In this document: piece after piece, positions 17,308 through 26,861 of the stretch
Layout: each line of letters begins with the position of its first letter
Numbering within the stretch: the stretch's first letter is position 1
Assembly: GCA_900143615.1 (NCBI GenBank)
Contig: FREU01000001.1
Span: forward strand, 582,767 to 646,766
Reading direction: 5' to 3'
Source of the DNA: Rhodobacteraceae bacterium Alg231-30
Lineage (GTDB): Bacteria; Pseudomonadota; Alphaproteobacteria; Rhodobacterales; Rhodobacteraceae
DNA length: 64,000 nucleotides
The notes under the pieces: model-generated
Databases searched by the model: none
Seen by the model: the letters and a program-made list of their open reading frames with translations, nothing else
Told to the model about the DNA's origin: nothing
Position numbers and translations under genes: made by a program

Positions 17308-17928
17308 TTAGGGTGTCTGATGCACAAGGCGGCAGCCTTGTTTGTTGGGCAAACTCACAACCGGCTCGAGAATATCGGGTGTCTTGCGCAGCAATTTCCG
17401 TGCTGATTTTGCACAGCGTTTCAACGCCTCATCTTCAGCCCAACCGGGTGAGGCTTCCGCCCAGGAAAATCCTACGGCTCCATTGTCGTTGACAGCAAAT
17501 GCGCCAAATCGGTCGGTATTTTGCAGGCGGGAGTATTCGCGAAACTCTTTGGTGCTGATGCGCGACAGGGGGATTTTGTCACTCATTGGGTCGAAGTTTT
17601 TGGGCACAACCCGCGCATAGAGCACGCAGCCATCAGGGTTTTCGGATTTAACGCGGCACGCGGCCCGCGCATTTTCTTCGGCCACCGCAAGCAGATTGGC
17701 ACTCCAAAAGGCGCCTGCGATGTCTTCAGTTAAATTTATGTAGATTGCGCCAAAGAAGTCAGCCTTGCGGCGAAAGGCTTTGAACTCGGATTTTGCCGTG
17801 TCGCGCAACTCTGTGGTGGATGTCGCTTGCAGGATATTGCGGGTGGTTTCAGCGGCCACATCCTGAGCGCGGGCCACCGAGGCTGATATGAGGCAAACTG
17901 CCAAAAGAGCCGCCGACATGCGGATCAT
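17308..17928 (-). CDS. Secreted protein with DUF4189-like repeats
   Basis: The 206-residue protein has a signal peptide (AALLAVCLISASVARA) and two copies of a pattern, FGAIYIN...GAFWSA...A...C...CVLYARVV and FGAFAVN...GFSW...A...C, resembling the DUF4189 domain. Each repeat has a pair of cysteines that could form a disulfide. Function unknown; probably periplasmic or extracellular. Its disulfides fit the neighbouring thiol-disulfide gene tlpA, but this link is only positional. Confidence 0.6.
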   Translation of the reverse strand: MIRMSAALLAVCLISASVARAQDVAAETTRNILQATSTTELRDTAKSEFKAFRRKADFFGAIYINLTEDIAGAFWSANLLAVAEENARAACRVKSENPDGCVLYARVVPKNFDPMSDKIPLSRISTKEFREYSRLQNTDRFGAFAVNDNGAVGFSWAEASPGWAEDEALKRCAKSARKLLRKTPDILEPVVSLPNKQGCRLVHQTP

Positions 17929-17963
17929 AAATGCGTCCCGTTTTAATAGTCGGCAGCCTTATT

Positions 17964-18590
17964 TTAGTCGGCTGTCTGGTCAATCACTGCTTGAATGATA
18001 GCACGGGCATTTTCACTCGACCAGTCTGCATCTCCTTGAAGTCGCGCGATTTCTCGACCTTGGGGGTCTAGAATTAGCGTCGCTGGCAAGCCAAGAACTG
18101 CCATTTCACGAGACAGTTTTTGTTTGGGGTCGCGATGCAGTGGCAGGTTGTCCACTTCAATTTCGGCAAAGAATTTTTCCATGGCGGGTACCATGTTGCG
18201 CCCCGTCGCCAGTGTAACAACCTCAAAATCATCGCCGCCTAGCATGGTTTGCAACTCGGAAAGCTGAGGCATCTCGTGACGACATGGGGCACACCATGTC
18301 GCCCAGAAGTTCAGCAAAACAACCTTGCCGTGGTAGTCCGCAAGATAGCCTTCGCCGCCGTCCTCAGAAATGAAGTCGTTTTCAGAGACTTTTTTAGGGC
18401 TGGAGTGGAAGTTCAGCTTGCGCATGTCGTCTTGGCGCATGTCCATCAAGGGCGCGACATCCACCATGTGCTCGAGTGTGGTGTCCGCTTTATCCGCCGC
18501 GGCGGGGCCACTGGTTGTGATAAATCCAAGCGCTGCAATTGCGCAGACGGTCAAGGCTGTATAGACCGACGCCGACAGATTTCGTTTCAT
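17964..18590 (-). CDS. TlpA-family periplasmic thiol-disulfide reductase
   Basis: The 208-residue protein has an N-terminal signal or anchor segment ([16 protein letters not shown]) and a thioredoxin fold with the redox pair Cys100/Cys103 in [14 protein letters not shown] and the cis-proline region [10 protein letters not shown]. It reduces disulfides in the periplasm, often in cytochrome c or oxidase assembly. It diverges from argH with only 21 bases between the start codons. Confidence 0.88.
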   Translation of the reverse strand: MKRNLSASVYTALTVCAIAALGFITTSGPAAADKADTTLEHMVDVAPLMDMRQDDMRKLNFHSSPKKVSENDFISEDGGEGYLADYHGKVVLLNFWATWCAPCRHEMPQLSELQTMLGGDDFEVVTLATGRNMVPAMEKFFAEIEVDNLPLHRDPKQKLSREMAVLGLPATLILDPQGREIARLQGDADWSSENARAIIQAVIDQTAD

Positions 18591-18611
18591 TTTCCCTCCG
18601 AAGGGCTCGTC

Positions 18612-20000
18612 ATGACCAAAGATACCTCAAACCAAATGTGGGGCGGCCGTTTTGCCGCCGGACCGGATGCGATCATGGAGGCAATCAACGCCTCGATCGG
18701 ATTTGACCGACGTATGGCAGCACAGGACATTGCTGGTTCAAGGGCCCACGCGGCGATGCTCGCCAAATCGGGCATCATCACAGATAGCGATGCTGAGGCC
18801 ATTCGGGAAGGGCTGCTCACAGTCTTGTCAGAGATTGAAAGCGGTGACTTTGAATTTTCTACCGCGCTGGAAGACATCCACATGAATGTCGAAGCCCGTC
18901 TGAAAGACCTGATTGGCGAGCCTGCGGGGCGTTTACACACTGGTCGGAGCCGAAATGATCAGGTTGCGACTGATTTCAAGCTTTGGGTGCGCGATCAGAT
19001 GGATGCGGCCATTGGCGGCATCGAGGCGCTGATGCGCGCGCTTCTGTCACAGGCTGAGGCTGGTGCGGAATGGGTGATGCCGGGGTTCACTCATCTGCAA
19101 ACGGCACAGCCCGTAACATGGGGTCACCATATGATGGCCTATGTCGAGATGTTTGCGCGGGATAAATCGCGTTTTGAAGATGCACGTCGCCGGATGAACG
19201 AATCGCCACTGGGCGCTGCGGCCTTGGCGGGCACATCTTTCCCAATCGATCGCCAGATGACAGCCGAAGCGCTCGGCTTTGATCGTCCTGCAGCCAATTC
19301 GCTGGATGCGGTGTCGGACCGTGATTTTGCATTGGAGTTTCTCGCCGCCAGCAGCATTTGCGCCATGCACCTAAGCCGGATGGCGGAAGAACTGGTGATC
19401 TGGTCGTCTGCGCAATTCCGGTTTGTCACGCTATCAGATCGTTTCTCGACGGGCTCATCGATCATGCCACAGAAGAAAAACCCTGATGCGGCTGAGTTGA
19501 TCCGCGCCAAGATCGGCCGGATTTTTGGTGCAAACACGGCGCTGTTGATGGTCATGAAAGGCCTGCCGCTGGCCTATTCCAAAGACATGCAGGAAGACAA
19601 AGAGCAGGTGTTTGATGCCGCCGACAACCTGATGCTGGCCTTAGCGGCGATGGAAGGCATGGTCAAAGACATGAACGCCAACCGCGACAGCCTTGAGGCC
19701 GCAGCAGGGAGTGGCTTCTCAACAGCCACAGATCTCGCCGATTGGCTCGTGCGGGCGCTCAACATGCCGTTTCGCGATGCGCACCATGTGACAGGATCCC
19801 TTGTGGCGATGGCAGAATCCCGTGGATGTGACCTGCCGGATTTGTCGCTTGAAGACTTGCAATCGGTGCATGGCGATATCACCTCGGAGGTGTTCGGTGT
19901 TCTGGGCGTGCACAACTCTGTTGCGTCACGTGTGTCCTACGGTGGGACAGCACCAACGCAGGTGCGTGCACAAGTTGCGCGCTGGAAGGATATGCTTTGA
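18612..20000 (+). CDS. argH: Argininosuccinate lyase
   Basis: The 462-residue protein has the fumarase/ASL signature [20 protein letters not shown] near residue 278 and [15 protein letters not shown] near 110. It cleaves argininosuccinate to arginine and fumarate. The frame is open far upstream, but ATG 18612 gives the standard length and start [14 protein letters not shown]. The stop overlaps a TTG start for a small lipoprotein gene. Confidence 0.96.
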   Translation: MTKDTSNQMWGGRFAAGPDAIMEAINASIGFDRRMAAQDIAGSRAHAAMLAKSGIITDSDAEAIREGLLTVLSEIESGDFEFSTALEDIHMNVEARLKDLIGEPAGRLHTGRSRNDQVATDFKLWVRDQMDAAIGGIEALMRALLSQAEAGAEWVMPGFTHLQTAQPVTWGHHMMAYVEMFARDKSRFEDARRRMNESPLGAAALAGTSFPIDRQMTAEALGFDRPAANSLDAVSDRDFALEFLAASSICAMHLSRMAEELVIWSSAQFRFVTLSDRFSTGSSIMPQKKNPDAAELIRAKIGRIFGANTALLMVMKGLPLAYSKDMQEDKEQVFDAADNLMLALAAMEGMVKDMNANRDSLEAAAGSGFSTATDLADWLVRALNMPFRDAHHVTGSLVAMAESRGCDLPDLSLEDLQSVHGDITSEVFGVLGVHNSVASRVSYGGTAPTQVRAQVARWKDML

Positions 20001-20155
20001 TACGACCCATTCTTGCGATGACGGCTTTGGTCATGTTGGCGGCATGTGAGCCGCAACCCTACCGACCCAGCACGCCAGAGCCTGCGACCCAACCCCAAAA
20101 TGGCGTGTCCGTTTCAGGCTATGGCCGTGTTGGCGTCGTCTATCGCGGCAAATAA
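19997..20155 (+). CDS. Small lipoprotein coupled to argH
   Basis: A 52-residue frame starting with TTG inside the argH stop (TTGA overlap) reads (M)[20 protein letters not shown], a short lipoprotein signal with lipobox LAAC. A Pro/Gln-rich stretch and [12 protein letters not shown] follow. An ATG at 20018 would leave only eight residues before the cysteine. Function unknown. A terminator follows directly. Confidence 0.65.
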   Translation: MIRPILAMTALVMLAACEPQPYRPSTPEPATQPQNGVSVSGYGRVGVVYRGK

Positions 20156-20186
20156 CTGCGGCGCGGCCTTGGGGCCGCGCAGTTTT
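20156..20186 (+). terminator. Rho-independent terminator after argH-lipoprotein
   Basis: GCGCGGCC (20161-20168) pairs with GGCCGCGC (20173-20180) around TTGG and is followed by AGTTTT. It begins directly after the lipoprotein stop. Confidence 0.8.
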
Positions 20187-20239
20187 GCCAAGCCTGTGGA
20201 ATTGAAGTAAACTCTACACCCACCAAAAGGAGAGCCACC

Positions 20240-20440
20240 GTGCTACGAGTCGTTTCTATTGTTCTGTGTCTTGGATTTCTCGCCAGCTGCGGCGTGGATG
20301 GAGAACCAGTGACACCTACGATGACTGCGACTGTTGGTGTGGGCTCGGGCGGTGTACACACATCTGGCCGCGTCGGCGTGACCAAAGGCCCGCTCAGCAT
20401 CTCGGTGGGCGGCGGTTGTTCACACTACAATTGTTGGTAG
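20240..20440 (+). CDS. Small lipoprotein, glycine-rich
   Basis: A 66-residue protein from a GTG preceded by AAGGAGAG. It has a signal MLRVVSIVLCLGFLASC with lipobox LASC, then a Gly/Val/Thr-rich beta-like tail (VGVGSGGVHTSGRVGVTKG) ending CSHYNCW. It resembles the argH-linked lipoprotein in size and in its G-x-V repeats and may be a distant paralogue. Function unknown. Confidence 0.65.
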   Translation: MLRVVSIVLCLGFLASCGVDGEPVTPTMTATVGVGSGGVHTSGRVGVTKGPLSISVGGGCSHYNCW

Positions 20441-20536
20441 TGCAGAAAACGCATTCCTGTTTTTTTGTGAGGGCTTGATCCCAAAGCGTCCGCGCGGCGT
20501 AATGTGAAGAGACCCTTTCATTAAAAAGGCAATGCG

Positions 20537-20851
20537 ATGTCACCTTTGCGTTTGTTGTTTCTGGCGATGGCCCTCTGGGGGGCCATTCACCCGATGAGCC
20601 ATTTTATTCCTTGGTTGCTTGAAAACGGCATGGAGCTGCCCGCCCTTGTGGCGGCATGGAAAATCTCCTCGGCCACCACAGGTCTTTATTGGGATCTTGT
20701 TATTGCGGCCTGTGCATTGACGGTTTGGATCATTGCAGAAGTGTCGGTGCGCAAAAACGGGTTGGCGCTGATCGCAATTCCCGCCACGTTTTTAATTGGC
20801 GTCAGCTGCGGATTGCCACTTTACCTGTTCCTGCGTTCAAAACCGATTTAG
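20537..20851 (+). CDS. DUF2834 family membrane protein
   Basis: The 104-residue protein has three hydrophobic segments and the pattern MSPLRLLFLAMALWG...HFIPWLLENG...AAWKISSATTGLYWDL of the DUF2834 family. Function unknown. It is followed by repeat copy B and then lysA. Confidence 0.75.
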   Translation: MSPLRLLFLAMALWGAIHPMSHFIPWLLENGMELPALVAAWKISSATTGLYWDLVIAACALTVWIIAEVSVRKNGLALIAIPATFLIGVSCGLPLYLFLRSKPI

Positions 20852-20881
20852 ACCTTACAGGGCCTGCATGGCCCCCTTTGG

Positions 20882-20940
20882 CTTTTTGGTGCCCAAAATA
20901 CCTCGGGGGAGTCGCCTTGGCGACGGGGGCAGCGCCCCCT
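20882..20940. repeat. Hairpin-rich intergenic repeat, copy B
   Basis: It starts CTTTTTGGTGC then CCAAAATACCTCGGGGGA, followed by hairpin GTCGCC-TT-GGCGAC (20911-20924) and hairpin GGGGGC-AGC-GCCCCC (20925-20939). It shares the opening and two-hairpin plan with copies at 7688 and 59066. It lies between DUF2834 and lysA, both on the plus strand. Confidence 0.75.
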
Positions 20941-21036
20941 ATCTGCATAAGATCATCAAAGTGGAATTGAATGGGCGCGCTGTCCTGTCTATGAGAGGCT
21001 GAGATGTGAACAAACACAATGCAACAGGGACCGGAC

Positions 21037-22302
21037 ATGGACCATTTTCTTTATCGTGATGGCACGCTTTTTGCCGAGGACGTGCCGGTTTCTGAAATCG
21101 CAGCCCAAGTTGGCACGCCTTTCTATCTTTATTCCACCGCCACGTTTGAGCGCCACTTTCGGCTGTTTGACGAAGCTTTGGAAGGCACAGACCATCTTGT
21201 CTGTTTCGCCATGAAGGCCGCCTCAAATCAGGCGATTTTACAAACATTAGCCGCCTTGGGCGCCGGTATGGATGTGGTCTCGGGCGGCGAATATGCCCGT
21301 GCGCGCGCTGCAGGCGTTCCCGGGGAGCGGATTGTGTTTTCCGGTGTTGGCAAAACCAAGGTTGAAATCGCAGAAGCGTTAAATGGCGGCATTCGCCAGT
21401 TCAACGTTGAGTCTGAACCGGAAATGGAAGCGATCAACGAAGTCGCCGTGTCCTTGGGCAAGGTGGCTCCGATCACAGTGCGTATCAATCCGGATGTGGA
21501 CGCGAAAACCCATGCCAAGATTGCAACCGGCAAATCGGAAAACAAATTTGGCATCCCGATCAGCCGTGCGCGCGAGGTCTACGCGCTTGCTGCGTCATTG
21601 CCGGGTCTTGAGGTGATTGGCATTGATGTGCACATCGGCAGCCAGCTCACCCAGCTCGAACCGTTTGAGCAGGCCTACACCAAGGTGGCAGAGTTGACCG
21701 AAGCTTTGCGGGCCGATGGGCATAAAATTCGCCGTCTTGATCTCGGTGGTGGATTAGGCATTCCATACGAGCGTTCAAACAGCGCGCCGCCGCTGCCGGT
21801 AGAATATGGCGCGATGGTCAAACGCGTTTTGGGCCATTTAGAGTGTGAGCTGGAAATCGAACCGGGCCGATTGATTGCGGGCAATGCTGGGATCATGGTC
21901 AGCAAGGTGATCTATGTGAAATCCGGCGAGGATCGTGACTTTCTGATCGTGGACGGTGCGATGAATGATCTGATTCGTCCTGCCATGTATGAGGCGCATC
22001 ACGACATTATCCCGGTCCAAGAAGCCGAACCCGGGCAAGAGCCCGCGCGCTATGATATCGTGGGGCCGGTCTGTGAAAGTGGGGACACTTTTGCCAAAGG
22101 GCGCGATATGACGGCGCTGAAAGCGGGGGATTTGATCGCGTTTCGCAGTGCCGGCGCCTATGGAGCCGTGATGTCGAGCGAATATAACTCGCGGCCATTG
22201 ATCCCCGAAGTGCTTGTGAAAAACGATCAATTTGCGGTTATCCGTGAACGTCCCACCTATGAAGACATGATAAACCGCGATAGCATTCCTGCGTGGCTCT
22301 AG
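21037..22302 (+). CDS. lysA: Diaminopimelate decarboxylase
   Basis: The 421-residue fold-type III PLP enzyme has the Schiff-base lysine at residue 60 (CFAMKAASN), the glycine loop LDLGGGLGIPY and the active-site segment VGPVCESGDTFAKGR. It decarboxylates meso-diaminopimelate to lysine. The start MDHFLYRD at 21037 follows GGGACCGGAC. A TIGR02302 gene follows 36 bases later on the same strand. Confidence 0.96.
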   Translation: MDHFLYRDGTLFAEDVPVSEIAAQVGTPFYLYSTATFERHFRLFDEALEGTDHLVCFAMKAASNQAILQTLAALGAGMDVVSGGEYARARAAGVPGERIVFSGVGKTKVEIAEALNGGIRQFNVESEPEMEAINEVAVSLGKVAPITVRINPDVDAKTHAKIATGKSENKFGIPISRAREVYALAASLPGLEVIGIDVHIGSQLTQLEPFEQAYTKVAELTEALRADGHKIRRLDLGGGLGIPYERSNSAPPLPVEYGAMVKRVLGHLECELEIEPGRLIAGNAGIMVSKVIYVKSGEDRDFLIVDGAMNDLIRPAMYEAHHDIIPVQEAEPGQEPARYDIVGPVCESGDTFAKGRDMTALKAGDLIAFRSAGAYGAVMSSEYNSRPLIPEVLVKNDQFAVIRERPTYEDMINRDSIPAWL

Positions 22303-22338
22303 GACATCCTGTCCTGAGTTTTGCAGATTGGACGTGCC

Positions 22339-24930
22339 GTGGCGGATCTGGAACCTGCTGAGTCTGCTTTGAAAAAGCTAAGTTGGGTCATAGGCGTGAC
22401 CCGACTGGGGTTGTTTGCACAATCCGTGACCCGTGCCTTTTGGCCGGTCTGGTCGCTGGCATTTGTGGTGCTGGCCGCTCTGATGATGGGGCTGCAGGAT
22501 CATATCCCGTTAGAGCTGGTCTGGATATTGGCGGTTGCTGCGGGTTTGGCTTTGCTGGTCGCTGTGTTTTTCGGTGCGCGGCGGTTTCATTTCCCGACTC
22601 GGCAGGATGCATTGCTTAGGCTGGATGCGACCTTGCCGGGGCGTCCGATACAGGCATTGATGGATCGTCCTGCAATTGGCGCAGGAGATGAAGCCTCGGC
22701 GCATATTTGGAAAGTCCACCAAGACCGCATGGCGGCGCAGGCGGCACAAGCGCGTGCGGTGAAACCTGATTTGCGGGTGTCCCGACTTGATCCGTTTGGG
22801 TTGCGCTATATTGCGACGCTCGCGATTGTTGTGGCGATCCTGTTTGGCTCGGTGTCGCGTGTTGGCAGTTTAAGTGACATGGCCCCCGGTGCGGGAAATG
22901 CGCTTGCAATGGGCCCCACGTGGGAGGGCTGGGTTGAGCCGCCGTCTTACACAGGGAAGCCTGCGCTCTATCTGAATGATCAACCCGCAGGTCGTTTGGA
23001 ATTGCCCGAAGGCAGTCGCATTTTGTTGCGTCTTTATGGCGAAGTTGGCGCGTTGACGGTTGCGGAAACAGTTTCCGGGCGTACAGATGCGGTGCCAAGC
23101 GCAGCGGATGCGGATCAGATATTTGAAGTCAGACAATCCGGAAAGCTGGAAATTTCCGGTCTTGGGGGACAGATCTGGGACGTTGAAATGCTGGCGGACA
23201 GTCGCCCCAAAGTGTCGATTTTGGGCACAGGTGAGGTGTCGGCGCGCGGTGAGATGGCGATGCCGTTTGCTGCGACAGATGATTATGGGGTGATCGGTGG
23301 GCATGCGCGTATCGCTCTGGATTTGCCGTCTGTGACGCGCAAATATGGTCTGGTTCATCCCCCTGAACCTCGTGAGGAAGTTGTGGTTGAGCTGCCGCTG
23401 CCCATTTCGGGGGATCGGGCTGAATTTGAAGAGGTTTTGATCGAAGACTTCTCCAAGCACGTTTGGGCGCATTTACCAGTCATGATCACCGTCACTGCAT
23501 TTGATGCGGCTGGGCAGGAAGGCCACTCTGAGCCGTTCTCCATGGCTTTGCCGGCGCGCCGGTTCTTTGATCCGCTGGCGGTTGTGATGATTGAGTTTCG
23601 TCGTGACCTGTTGTGGTCGCGTGACAATGCCGGGCGTGTGGCACAGCTCATGCGCGCGGTGACGCATCGGCCGGAAGACGGCGTCTTTACGCGGGAAACC
23701 AATTATTTGCGCCTCAGAACGATTTTGCGTCGGCTGGAAGCCTATGACCGGATCGGGCTGACCGAAGAGAAACGAGACGAATTGGTAGAGGCACTTTGGG
23801 ATCTGGCACTTGAGTTGGAAGAGGGCAATCTGGGGGATGTGCTCGAGCGGATGCGCCGTGCGCAAGAACGTCTGGCGGAGGCCATGAAAAATGGCGCAAG
23901 CGACGCTGAGATTGCTGAATTGATGAAGGAGCTGCGTGAGGCCACCGAGGATTACATGCGTGAATTGGCGCGCCGCGACCAACAACAGGGTGAGCAGGGA
24001 CAGGATCAGCAGCTTTCCGAGAATTCAATGCAGATGGACCAGAGCGATTTGCAACGCATGATGGATCGCATTCAAGAGTTGATGGAACAAGGCCGAATGG
24101 CAGAAGCCCAGCAAGCTTTGGAAGAATTGCAACGGCTCATGGAAAACATGCGCGTCACCCAAGGGCAGGGGCAGCAACAGCCCGGTGAGCAGGCGATGGA
24201 AGGGCTGGCCGACACGCTGCGTGAACAGCAGGGCCTGACAGATGAGGCTTTCCGCGATCTGCAGGAGCAATTCAACCCGAACGCGCAAACCGGACAATCC
24301 AGCGAGAACCAAGGGTCTAGCGGCGGCGAGGGGCGTGGACAGTCCCATGATGGCACAGGACAGGGCAGCGGCGAAGGTCAAGAGGGCCAGAGCGGCCAGC
24401 AGAGCGGTGAACAAGAGGGCCAGCAGCCCGGACAGCAACAGCCCGGCGCGGGAACACTTGAAGACCGTCAGCGGGCTTTGCGACAGGAATTGAACCGCCA
24501 AGCGCAAAACCTGCCGGGACAAGGATCGGCAGAGGGGGACGCTGCGCGCGAAGCGCTTGGGCGGGCTGATGAAGCCATGGAAGGCGCAGAAGATGCGCTG
24601 CGCCAAGATGATCTGGCCAGCGCGATCGACAAGCAGGCCGAAGCTATGGAAGCGCTGCGCGAAGGCATGCGCAATCTTGGCGAAGCCATGGCGCAGCAGC
24701 AACAAGATGGTCAAGAAGGCACGGCCGAGAACCAAGGCAGTGCGCAGGATCCGTTGGGACGCAGTGCGGGAAGCCGTGGTCCTGCGGGCACCGAGGAGGG
24801 GCTCTTGCAGGGAGAAGATGTGTATCGCCAAGCGCGACGCTTGCTCGATGAAATCCGCCGCCGTGCAGGTGAGGCGGATCGCCCCGATGAGGAGCGCAAC
24901 TATCTAGAGCGCTTGCTGGATCGCTTTTAG
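22339..24930 (+). CDS. TIGR02302 family membrane protein with Gln/Gly-rich region
   Basis: The protein of about 863 residues has two N-terminal hydrophobic segments (about 30-75) and a third near 160-180, then a large probably periplasmic domain. A charged coiled-coil region with MRRAQERLAEAMKNG follows, then a long Gln/Gly/Glu-rich low-complexity segment (roughly residues 600-710) and a helical C-terminus. Order and length match the alphaproteobacterial TIGR02302 family of unknown function. I favour GTG 22339 (GGA 6 bases upstream); a TTG at 22321 would add six residues. It probably shares a transcript with lysA. Confidence 0.85.
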   Translation: MADLEPAESALKKLSWVIGVTRLGLFAQSVTRAFWPVWSLAFVVLAALMMGLQDHIPLELVWILAVAAGLALLVAVFFGARRFHFPTRQDALLRLDATLPGRPIQALMDRPAIGAGDEASAHIWKVHQDRMAAQAAQARAVKPDLRVSRLDPFGLRYIATLAIVVAILFGSVSRVGSLSDMAPGAGNALAMGPTWEGWVEPPSYTGKPALYLNDQPAGRLELPEGSRILLRLYGEVGALTVAETVSGRTDAVPSAADADQIFEVRQSGKLEISGLGGQIWDVEMLADSRPKVSILGTGEVSARGEMAMPFAATDDYGVIGGHARIALDLPSVTRKYGLVHPPEPREEVVVELPLPISGDRAEFEEVLIEDFSKHVWAHLPVMITVTAFDAAGQEGHSEPFSMALPARRFFDPLAVVMIEFRRDLLWSRDNAGRVAQLMRAVTHRPEDGVFTRETNYLRLRTILRRLEAYDRIGLTEEKRDELVEALWDLALELEEGNLGDVLERMRRAQERLAEAMKNGASDAEIAELMKELREATEDYMRELARRDQQQGEQGQDQQLSENSMQMDQSDLQRMMDRIQELMEQGRMAEAQQALEELQRLMENMRVTQGQGQQQPGEQAMEGLADTLREQQGLTDEAFRDLQEQFNPNAQTGQSSENQGSSGGEGRGQSHDGTGQGSGEGQEGQSGQQSGEQEGQQPGQQQPGAGTLEDRQRALRQELNRQAQNLPGQGSAEGDAAREALGRADEAMEGAEDALRQDDLASAIDKQAEAMEALREGMRNLGEAMAQQQQDGQEGTAENQGSAQDPLGRSAGSRGPAGTEEGLLQGEDVYRQARRLLDEIRRRAGEADRPDEERNYLERLLDRF

Positions 24931-24947
24931 GTCTGGGTGAGGTGGCA

Positions 24948-24975
24948 AATAGCCAACCCGCTGGACTTGGCTATT
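24948..24975. terminator. Hairpin between convergent genes
   Basis: AATAGCCAA (24948-24956) pairs perfectly with TTGGCTATT (24967-24975) around ten bases, between the TIGR02302 gene and the convergent zinc-ribbon gene, whose stop codon it includes. No T-run is present, so intrinsic termination is uncertain. Confidence 0.45.
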
Positions 24976-26038
24976 CGGACCCTGATGCAATCTCATTAAG
25001 TTTGAGAAACAGCGTCGTCACCTGAGTGTCCAGCCAAACACGCGCCGAGTTTGCCGACGTCACAAAGCTGTCCAGATATGGGGCCGCGGCGGGGTATGTT
25101 TCGGCCAGTTCTTGATCGGAATTATACGCAAACACGCCAAAAGCGGCCAGCATGACGATCAGCGCGAAACCCAGCCGGAAGCCGCGTCGTTTCTTTTCAC
25201 CGCTGGAACGTGCGCTTTCAGTGTCCGGCGCGGCAACGCTTTCTCCGCCTGCACGTAGGCTTGAGTTTATTTCTTCGATGTCCGGTAAAAGATCGCGACG
25301 AGAGTCGGTCTGTCCTTGGGCCGATATTTCGGGCGATGTCTGACCTTCGGGCAATCCGCGGAGGCGCCGCATGCGCGCCTGGGCTTCTAACGCGCGTCGG
25401 TCTGGTGCTTCGGCCTCGCTCTCCAGCCCCAATTCGGTTTGGGTCTCGATGCTTTCGCTGGCCCGTACGCGCGCTTCGTGTTCCGCTTCTTGGCGCAGAA
25501 CTTCAGCGACGGAGGGCGCTAGGGCGCGTGGTGCGCCAGGTTTTGTGTCGTCATTTTGATCTTCGTCGTCGTCCTGCGCGTCATCTTGGTCATGTGCTGC
25601 ATCTTGGGACGCCTGATCATCATCGTCCCAATCGTCTTGGTCTTGGGACCAATCGTCATCATCATCGGGATGGTCGTCTGCGTCCCAGTCGTCAAACGCG
25701 CTCTCGCGGGCTTCGGGCTCACTCGGGTCTTCCGGATCGGAATCGTCGCTCTCCTGTTGCTCACCAATCGTAAGTTCAGGAGGTTCGATTTCTTCAAAAG
25801 CCTGCGTCGGCGTGTCCTGGACTTGGGTTTGGGCTTCGGGTGCAGGAGGCTCTTGGCTTTCGCTCTCTTCAGAAGCGTTGGCCTCTTGCGGGGTATCTTT
25901 TTCTGGAATGCTCTCTTCTGGGGCAGCTTGAAACCATGTGTCACCACAATTAGAGCATTGCACATCGCGTCCGCTTGGCGGAATCACGTCGTCTGGCACC
26001 TCGTATTGAGCGCCGCAATTTGGGCAAGTCAGCCGCAT
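24971..26038 (-). CDS. MJ0042-type zinc-ribbon protein with acidic region and one membrane segment
   Basis: The 355-residue protein starts MRLTCPNCGAQYEVPDD with two CxxC pairs (CPNC and CSNC), the MJ0042 zinc-ribbon pattern. About 150 residues very rich in Asp and Glu follow, then a basic RRGFRLGFALIVMLAAFGVFAY membrane segment and about 60 C-terminal residues. The N-terminus is presumably cytoplasmic. GGGGGACAATC precedes ATG 26038; the frame is open upstream. Function unknown. It diverges from ftsE by 145 bases. Confidence 0.8.
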   Translation of the reverse strand: MRLTCPNCGAQYEVPDDVIPPSGRDVQCSNCGDTWFQAAPEESIPEKDTPQEANASEESESQEPPAPEAQTQVQDTPTQAFEEIEPPELTIGEQQESDDSDPEDPSEPEARESAFDDWDADDHPDDDDDWSQDQDDWDDDDQASQDAAHDQDDAQDDDEDQNDDTKPGAPRALAPSVAEVLRQEAEHEARVRASESIETQTELGLESEAEAPDRRALEAQARMRRLRGLPEGQTSPEISAQGQTDSRRDLLPDIEEINSSLRAGGESVAAPDTESARSSGEKKRRGFRLGFALIVMLAAFGVFAYNSDQELAETYPAAAPYLDSFVTSANSARVWLDTQVTTLFLKLNEIASGSE

Positions 26039-26183
26039 GATTGTCCCCCGATGTCCCCAAGACGTATCATTTTGAACCCAACATATTCGCAAATGGGCGT
26101 TCGGGAAAGTGCAAAGCCTTGGCAAGATGGATTGAATCCGCGGCGATGCTCGTGCACAACAAGTCGACACAGAGGGCCAAGTC

Positions 26184-26861
26184 GTGATCGAGTTAGACAA
26201 TATTGCCTATAGCTATGGCGGCGGCGAGCTGCTGAGCGAGATATCCCTAAAGCTTGCACCGGGATCTTTTCACTTTTTGACCGGCCCATCGGGATCGGGA
26301 AAAACCACGTTTCTCAAGCTGTGCTATGGCGCGCTGGTGCCCACGGCGGGCACGGTGCAGCTGTTTGGCAAGGATGTACGTGATATGGATCGCGATGACC
26401 ATGCTATGGCGCGGCGGCGCATTGGCGTGGTGCATCAGGATTGTCAGTTTTTGGACCATCTGCCGCTGCGCGAAAACGTGTCTTTGCCGCTGACAGTCTC
26501 GGGGCGGGATTCGCTTGAGCAGAATACGAACCTTAAAGAATTGTTGCATTGGGTCGGTCTGGGCAATCGTGCCAGCGCTTTGCCGCCGGAATTGTCCGGA
26601 GGTGAGCGGCAACGCGCGGCCCTAGCGCGGGCGGTGATTATGTCACCCGAGGTGGTTTTGGCAGATGAACCCACCGGCAACGTGGATTGGGAAATGTCGC
26701 AGCGGCTTTTGCAGTTGTTGGTGGAGCTGAACCGAATGGGGAAGACAATTGTGATTGCGACCCATGACATGAACCTGATCCGCTCGGCGAAAAACCACGT
26801 TCAGACACGGGTGTTGCGGATTTCAAACCGCAAGTTGCAATTGGCGGGGGCGGATCTTTGA
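26184..26861 (+). CDS. ftsE: Cell division ATP-binding protein FtsE
   Basis: The 225-residue ABC ATPase has Walker A GPSGSGKTT at residues 34-42, the signature LSGGERQRAALARA near 138 and Walker B VVLADEPTGN near 155. With FtsX it forms an inner-membrane complex that couples ATP hydrolysis to septal peptidoglycan hydrolysis. It starts with GTG after GAGGG. Its TGA overlaps the TTG start of ftsX. Confidence 0.94.
   Translation: MIELDNIAYSYGGGELLSEISLKLAPGSFHFLTGPSGSGKTTFLKLCYGALVPTAGTVQLFGKDVRDMDRDDHAMARRRIGVVHQDCQFLDHLPLRENVSLPLTVSGRDSLEQNTNLKELLHWVGLGNRASALPPELSGGERQRAALARAVIMSPEVVLADEPTGNVDWEMSQRLLQLLVELNRMGKTIVIATHDMNLIRSAKNHVQTRVLRISNRKLQLAGADL

Noticed and set aside
24025..24831. A 268-codon open frame on the minus strand.
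   Set aside because: It lies antisense to the Gln/Gly-rich coding region of the TIGR02302 gene. Its Leu/Ala-rich composition is a by-product of that codon pattern.
25556..26212. A 218-codon hydrophobic open frame on the plus strand that looks like a membrane protein.
   Set aside because: The Val/Ile runs are the complement of Asp-rich codons in the zinc-ribbon gene.
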